This document shows, piece by piece, positions 59,345 to 64,000 of a stretch of DNA of 64,000 nucleotides. The DNA comes from Hibiscus mutabilis (taxonomy: Eukaryota; Streptophyta; Magnoliopsida; Malvales; Malvaceae). The stretch is taken from positions 55,099,680 through 55,163,679 of the forward strand of contig CM033721.1 in NCBI GenBank assembly GCA_019671005.1, written 5' to 3'. Below the pieces are notes generated by a model. The model did not search any database. It was not told where the DNA came from and worked only from the letters and a program-made list of their open reading frames with translations. Both the position numbers and the translations under genes were made by a program. Numbering within the stretch: position 1 is the stretch's first letter; the number at the start of each line of letters is the position of its first letter.

Positions 59345-61172
59345 ATGAGTGAGGGGGGAATGACTTCTGACCAGTTCGACTCCAGAAATATGAATGACCT
59401 AGCAACTAGGGTAGCTAAACTCGAACAGCTTCATGAACAATTGGTTTGGAATCAAATGGAGACAATATCATATGTGAAAAAGTTCCAAGAGGAAACAAAG
59501 GGGCAAATCGATGAACTGATGGGTATGATGGCCAAAGAAGAGGGCATGAAAGAAGACTCTTTCATACAAGAGGAGAGTGAGAGTTGGGATTGCGACTTCA
59601 TAGCGGAAAGGATTTTGTCTGACAAAGACCAAGTTATCATCAACCAATATGAGGTATCGTGCACCGCTTCAGAGTGCCCTATCGAATTGGTGTTGGATAA
59701 GATTGAGGACTCTTTCTCAAAAATCTTGTTATCACCAGCAAACGAAGAACCAAATAAGTCAGTGCCACAAGATGAGAAAAGTACAATTTACAACAAGAGG
59801 ATGAAGGCGTCGACTGCATTCGCGCCTAAAGAGTCACTCCACCTAATACAAGGTCAACCTTTGGTATCATCTTTTTCTCAGCAATTACCAGTTGACGAGG
59901 CCTCCGGGTCCCAAGAGAAAAAGAGGAAGTCGAAGGACTTACAATTTAGCCCTAATCTATTTGCTTATCAAGAACTATTTTCCAAGTTGCTAAACGCCCG
60001 ACTGATTGCTCCGTGCTTCGTCAATCCTCAGTTACCTCCGTATCCGAGTTGGTTTAAAGAGGAGGAACATTGTGAATTCCATGCCAGAATCCAAGGTCAT
60101 TCCATCGAGAAATGCTTAAACTTTAAGCGTAAAGTTCAGCACCTCCTAGATGTCGTGGTATTAGAGTTTGAATCGATAGTTCTAGGTTTGAAGATCACTT
60201 ATCCATCTATGAAATTAGATGAAGATCAAGACAAAGAGGACAAAGGAAAGACGCGTTTAGTTAGGAGGGTCGTGCGACAAGCAAAATTGTTTGAATAATC
60301 AAGGATGGCTCTAAAAGATTCTATAGAAGCGACAGTGATCGGGAACGAGGAGGTTCCCAAGGAAAGTCAATTCCAGTTAAAGAAAAGAGAAGAAAAGAAC
60401 AAAGAAATGCATATTGAGGACACCAAGAAGAGTGATAAGAAGATAAAGATGGCAATCTCGATGACGTATTCTGAATTGTTACCCTTGTTGGTTCAGAACA
60501 AGCTTTTGGAGTTACCTCTATCAAGACACTACTCTTATTTTAACCCTAATGTGTATGGTACCAAGATTGCGTGTGGCTTCTTATGGTGATTGTGGTCACA
60601 CAACCGAAGATTGTGCATTTTTGAAACATAGGGTTTATAGCCTTATCGAAAGAGGACTACTTTGCTTTGAATATGGAAAGCCCGGGTTCCACCAAGGATT
60701 GAGCCATGCCAAAAAATTGACAAAGAACCGAAATCAGTGTCACAATTGGCCATTGCCAACAGCTTATCAAGATCAGAGTTCTCTATAGGTTGGAGAGGAG
60801 AACAAGAAGACAACTATGACCGAGAAGGAAATAAACAAGGAAAAATTAACTAAGGGGCAATGTCCAACAAGGGCACCACTCAAGGTTCTCAAGACGTCAA
60901 TTGCGTTCTTGTTTCCTCATTTAATTCAAGGGAAATATCTCGCCCCTAGGACAATGGAGGAGACGACAGATCCATCTCTTAAATACAATTCAGACAATGT
61001 TTGTGATTTCTACATGGGGGCGTCAGGGCACCCTACTAGGGGGTGTTGAATTTTGAACGAAGAAATAGAGAAGCTGGTCGGCAATGGGACACTAACACTT
61101 GATATGGTTAAGAAATGGAAAGCAAAAGAGATAGGGGAAGCAGCTACCTCAGGTGAAGGACTGAAGAAGTGA
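59345..61172 (+). pseudogene. Element F gag-like protein, lacking capsid
   Basis: ATG at 59345 (MSEGGMTSDQFDS) opens a 317-codon frame: a coiled-coil-like N-terminus (DLATRVAKLEQLHEQLVW), an acidic middle, then LIAPCFVNPQLPPYPSWFKEEEHCEFHARIQGHSIEKC. Two further modules follow in other frames: GDCGHTTEDCAFLKHRVYSLIERGLL (about 60590-60655) and CDFYMGASGHPTRGC (60999-61043), giving three CxxH...GHxxxxC finger-like units. The capsid block normal for this lineage (PLFEKYxGxSxPxxHL type) was not found. Frameshifts at about 60298 and 60585 and a stop after GC at 61049 break it. Confidence 0.65.
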
Positions 61173-62390
61173 AATGAACGAGAAGTCAGTTCCAAAGTTG
61201 TATAGAGTTTCGATGCATCTTACACATGTTTTTCTGTGTTTATATTAGGGGTCGGTGTTTAAGTTTCTGTGCACTCTATTTTTTTCTCTTGAAGTGGTAT
61301 GTGGAATCAATGTTGCTACTATTTGCCCAAAAGTAGAAAAGATCTTTTTGAAAGGGCCTATGTTGATTGCGGATTAATATTTTAATGAAAGGATGAATCT
61401 TTTTTCAAAATGACGATCCTATATATGTATATATCCTTTCTTGCCCTCGTAGACCCCCGGATATCACGTGCATGATGTGAAGTTGATTCTAATAAAAGGA
61501 TCAATCGAATGTTGTGTTAACGATGAAGCGTGATTCCCCCTCAGTCTGCTCTGGTCAGTAAAGCGTGAGAAGTAAGATTACTACTCCTTCGATGATGTTC
61601 GATGTTAAGAAAATCTCCTGGGAGAGCCCAAATAGAGTTGCTTGAATGTGCCCCAAAAGGAAAATAGTGTGTTTCAAAACAAAACAAAAATTAATTAAGA
61701 ATTAAAGGGGTACTTCGCTATAGCAAAAAGGATAAATAAGGATGCTTTCTCCACTTACTCTAATTGAGTCAAAAGCCTTGGCTATATGAGTAAGTTTTCA
61801 AATCATGACTATGCCGAGTAACTCATGGTATTGTTGTATGCTCCATCATTATTCTCGAGACAAAGGACTGTGATGAGTTGAATTCCCTTAAGAAAAAGGA
61901 AATGAATTAACGAATTAAATAAGTCCCGGAGTATCCCTGATGGAGCTGTGGGAGGAGAACAAATCTAATAATGAGCCATGCTCCAGCTGTTCAATACCCT
62001 AGCATCAGAGATGAATCCTTGAGGACACTGACACAATTTTGATTATAATCAGAAGTGTGCACTTAAGCTTAAGAATTCTTAGAATGACATTATTCGCGTT
62101 GCATGGGCTAAATAAAAGTCGGAAAGCTTAAACCTTTTTATGGAGAAAGATAATGAAAACTAGTAGGAGTAGTTTTTGGACAGATCAAGCAAGTACCATA
62201 ATTATGAGGATGAAACGAGCAATCTAAGAGGGATCTCGAAAATATTGCCGCAACATTCAAAGGCAAGTTGTTGATCACCAGGGACCGAATCTAAGACGCT
62301 CTTGCATTTGATATCCGGGGCGTTGTATTCTTTTATTATTAATTTTGGTTTAGTATATTAACCTAAAAAACATTTTCTGTTTAAATATTG
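61173..62390 (+). other. Unrecognised DNA downstream of element F gag
   Basis: About 1.2 kb with no ORF and no recognisable protease or pol. It may be a decayed non-coding part of F or an unrelated repeat. It ends sharply at the TGTAACACCCC end of element G. Confidence 0.4.
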
Positions 62391-64000
62391 TGTAACACCC
62401 CTTACCCGGGCTAGTAGTAACCCGGTTCGGGAGTGTTACTTAACAAGCAAGCAAGGACATGGCAAGGAACAAAGCATTCGAACAAAATACAAACAATGAA
62501 CAAGGCAAAAAAGGCAACTTTCTTATCATACAAACAACTCATAATTGATTCTTATTCAACCTAAGGCATTCGATCTAGGCACCAACTATCTTCTTTCATA
62601 CTTACATGATTCATATTACATCATTCATTCTTTATTAATCTATCTTAATCGAATTAACCTAGGTGTAATAAACATCCATTTCAATTCAATGTTCCTTAAC
62701 TTTATACATGTACATTTTATCCCAAAATTACTAACATGATTCTTGAACATTCAAATTACATGTACCTAGTTCCATTCGAGCCTATTTCCATACCTAACCA
62801 TTCGTCCATTTACACAAACATGCAACAAGGCATGTAGCTATTTCATTCAAATCTTAATCCAACCCTTATGCATTCGGCAAACAACTATACAAGCATACAT
62901 AACACATACATCAAGATATATTTACATACAAGCAACCCTTTAGGTCCAAGTCATTCGAATGGGAAGCAATCAACATGGTTCATCGCATTCTACTTTTAAT
63001 TCAAACATACACATGAACATGACAAGGCTATCAAATTGTTTAATAGCAAATTAGATCAACATCTGATCATTTCATTCCATTATCAAATGCGCAGCATAAC
63101 ATCATCCATTACATGTTATCTAAGTTCATTACATACTTGTTACTAGATACATAACATTGACGGCCCATCAAACATTATATGCAAGTTTCAAGATACATGT
63201 TCAAGCTAGCTATGTACAATCTAGTGCCACCATTCTAGGAGATATACAAAACAAGTATGAAATCATACTTTAACTATACTTCTGTGAGTTGCTTCTTGAT
63301 GAAGGTAACAGGCTTCAAGATCAAGCAATTCTCATATCCTTTATCCTGTAGTTGGGAAGAATGAAACAAGAGTGATAAGTACAAAAATGTACTTAGTGAG
63401 GTAGTAACTAGTCTAACCATTTGTTATTTCAAGTTTTATGTGTCATTTAATCAAGTATAGACGTAGCTAAGGCTTTCAAGCATTAGAGTGATCTTAGCTA
63501 GGCTTTCAAGCATCAAGATTATCCTATCTAAGGATATCAAGCATTCGGCCAACAAGGTACAAGCAACAAGAATTCATATTTCATGAATCAAGCACACATG
63601 CTTGCAAAACAAGAAATCAAGGAGTCATGCTTTCAAGTCAAGTAACATATAAGTTCATGGCATTCAAGACAAGTAACATATGATGTAGGATTGTTATTCA
63701 TTAAACAACCCCCTTGGTACTTAGTTTGTATAGGTAATCGAGTCTCCAACCATCTGTCGCCGCAAGATGCACCATAGTGCTGGTCAAACCCTCCTACTGT
63801 CACCAAAGACCATATATGTACCCTCTGTCTGTCTCCAAATAGGGGCCTTATCCCTGGACCATAGTCCACCCTTACACAATGAGCTCTAGACTCTAAGGCA
63901 TGCCCTTTTACCTTGTCCAACTAGCTACCAAGGTTGTTCGATTTACCAATTATTCATGTGTTTCAAGATCAAGATCATGTCAAGAAAGTTCATTTCATAA
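62391..64000 (-). repeat. Long gypsy LTR of element G (partial)
   Basis: Starts tgtaacacccc at 62391 and aligns in reverse orientation with the last 1.6 kb of the solo LTR (29639 back to about 28030). Shared landmarks are 'tatcctgtagttgggaag' at 63340 versus its complement near 28822, and the region 63720-63930 versus 28070-28290. The window ends inside it, so whether G is a full element or another solo LTR is unknown. Confidence 0.85.

Noticed and set aside
1..64000. Bacterial or viral origin of the window
   Set aside because: Introns, plant retrotransposon lineages and a plant-type rhomboid gene point to a plant nuclear genome.

Overview
This is nuclear DNA from a flowering plant, almost certainly a eudicot. 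It is AT-rich, its one intact host gene has introns and belongs to the plant rhomboid family, and nearly everything else is plant LTR-retrotransposon sequence. The most conserved retrotransposon domains belong to Ty3/gypsy Athila, Ty3/gypsy Tat/Ogre-like and Ty1/copia Sirevirus lineages. The species cannot be named from the sequence.

Layout, left to right. (A) 1-11638 is a degenerate Athila element on the minus strand; its 3' LTR is cut by the window edge. It sits inside (B), a plus-strand Sirevirus: degraded gag end, protease, integrase, RT and RNase H (11644-14906), a promoter-like spacer, an env-like gene, duplicated polypurine tracts and a 3' LTR ending at 18684. A broken hAT transposase with TTF-finger/DUF4371-like features follows (19184-21578). 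(C) 22875 to about 30480 is a truncated minus-strand Athila relative: 3' LTR, internal spacer and env-like ORF. That ORF is split by a 3.7 kb solo LTR (25929-29639) flanked by the duplication ccctg.

The host gene lies at 30779-33000 on the minus strand. It encodes a six-exon, 399-residue rhomboid-like intramembrane serine protease with all catalytic residues. It is followed upstream by about 2 kb of gene-free DNA.

From 35172 to the right edge is a nest of insertions. (E), a minus-strand Athila of the same kind as A, is interrupted three times: in its 3' LTR by (D), a complete 10.2 kb Athila with near-identical LTRs and target duplication ctggg; in its spacer by a 0.8 kb long-TIR, Mutator-like foldback element (47337-48125); and in gag by (F), a plus-strand Tat/Ogre-like element (LTR 55449-57708, PBS, DUF7745-like relic, gag-like pseudogene). 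F runs into the end of another long LTR (G, from 62391) of the same family as the solo LTR in C, in opposite orientation.

The most unusual signal is that A and E are saturated, coding and non-coding, with TTGGCA/TGCCAA, whereas D carries a different near-palindrome, TTGCCGWGGCAA, and the Sirevirus clusters CGTATCGATACG in its promoters. These family-specific motif systems recall, by analogy only, the motif accumulation reported for VANDAL transposons and their VANC anti-silencing proteins.
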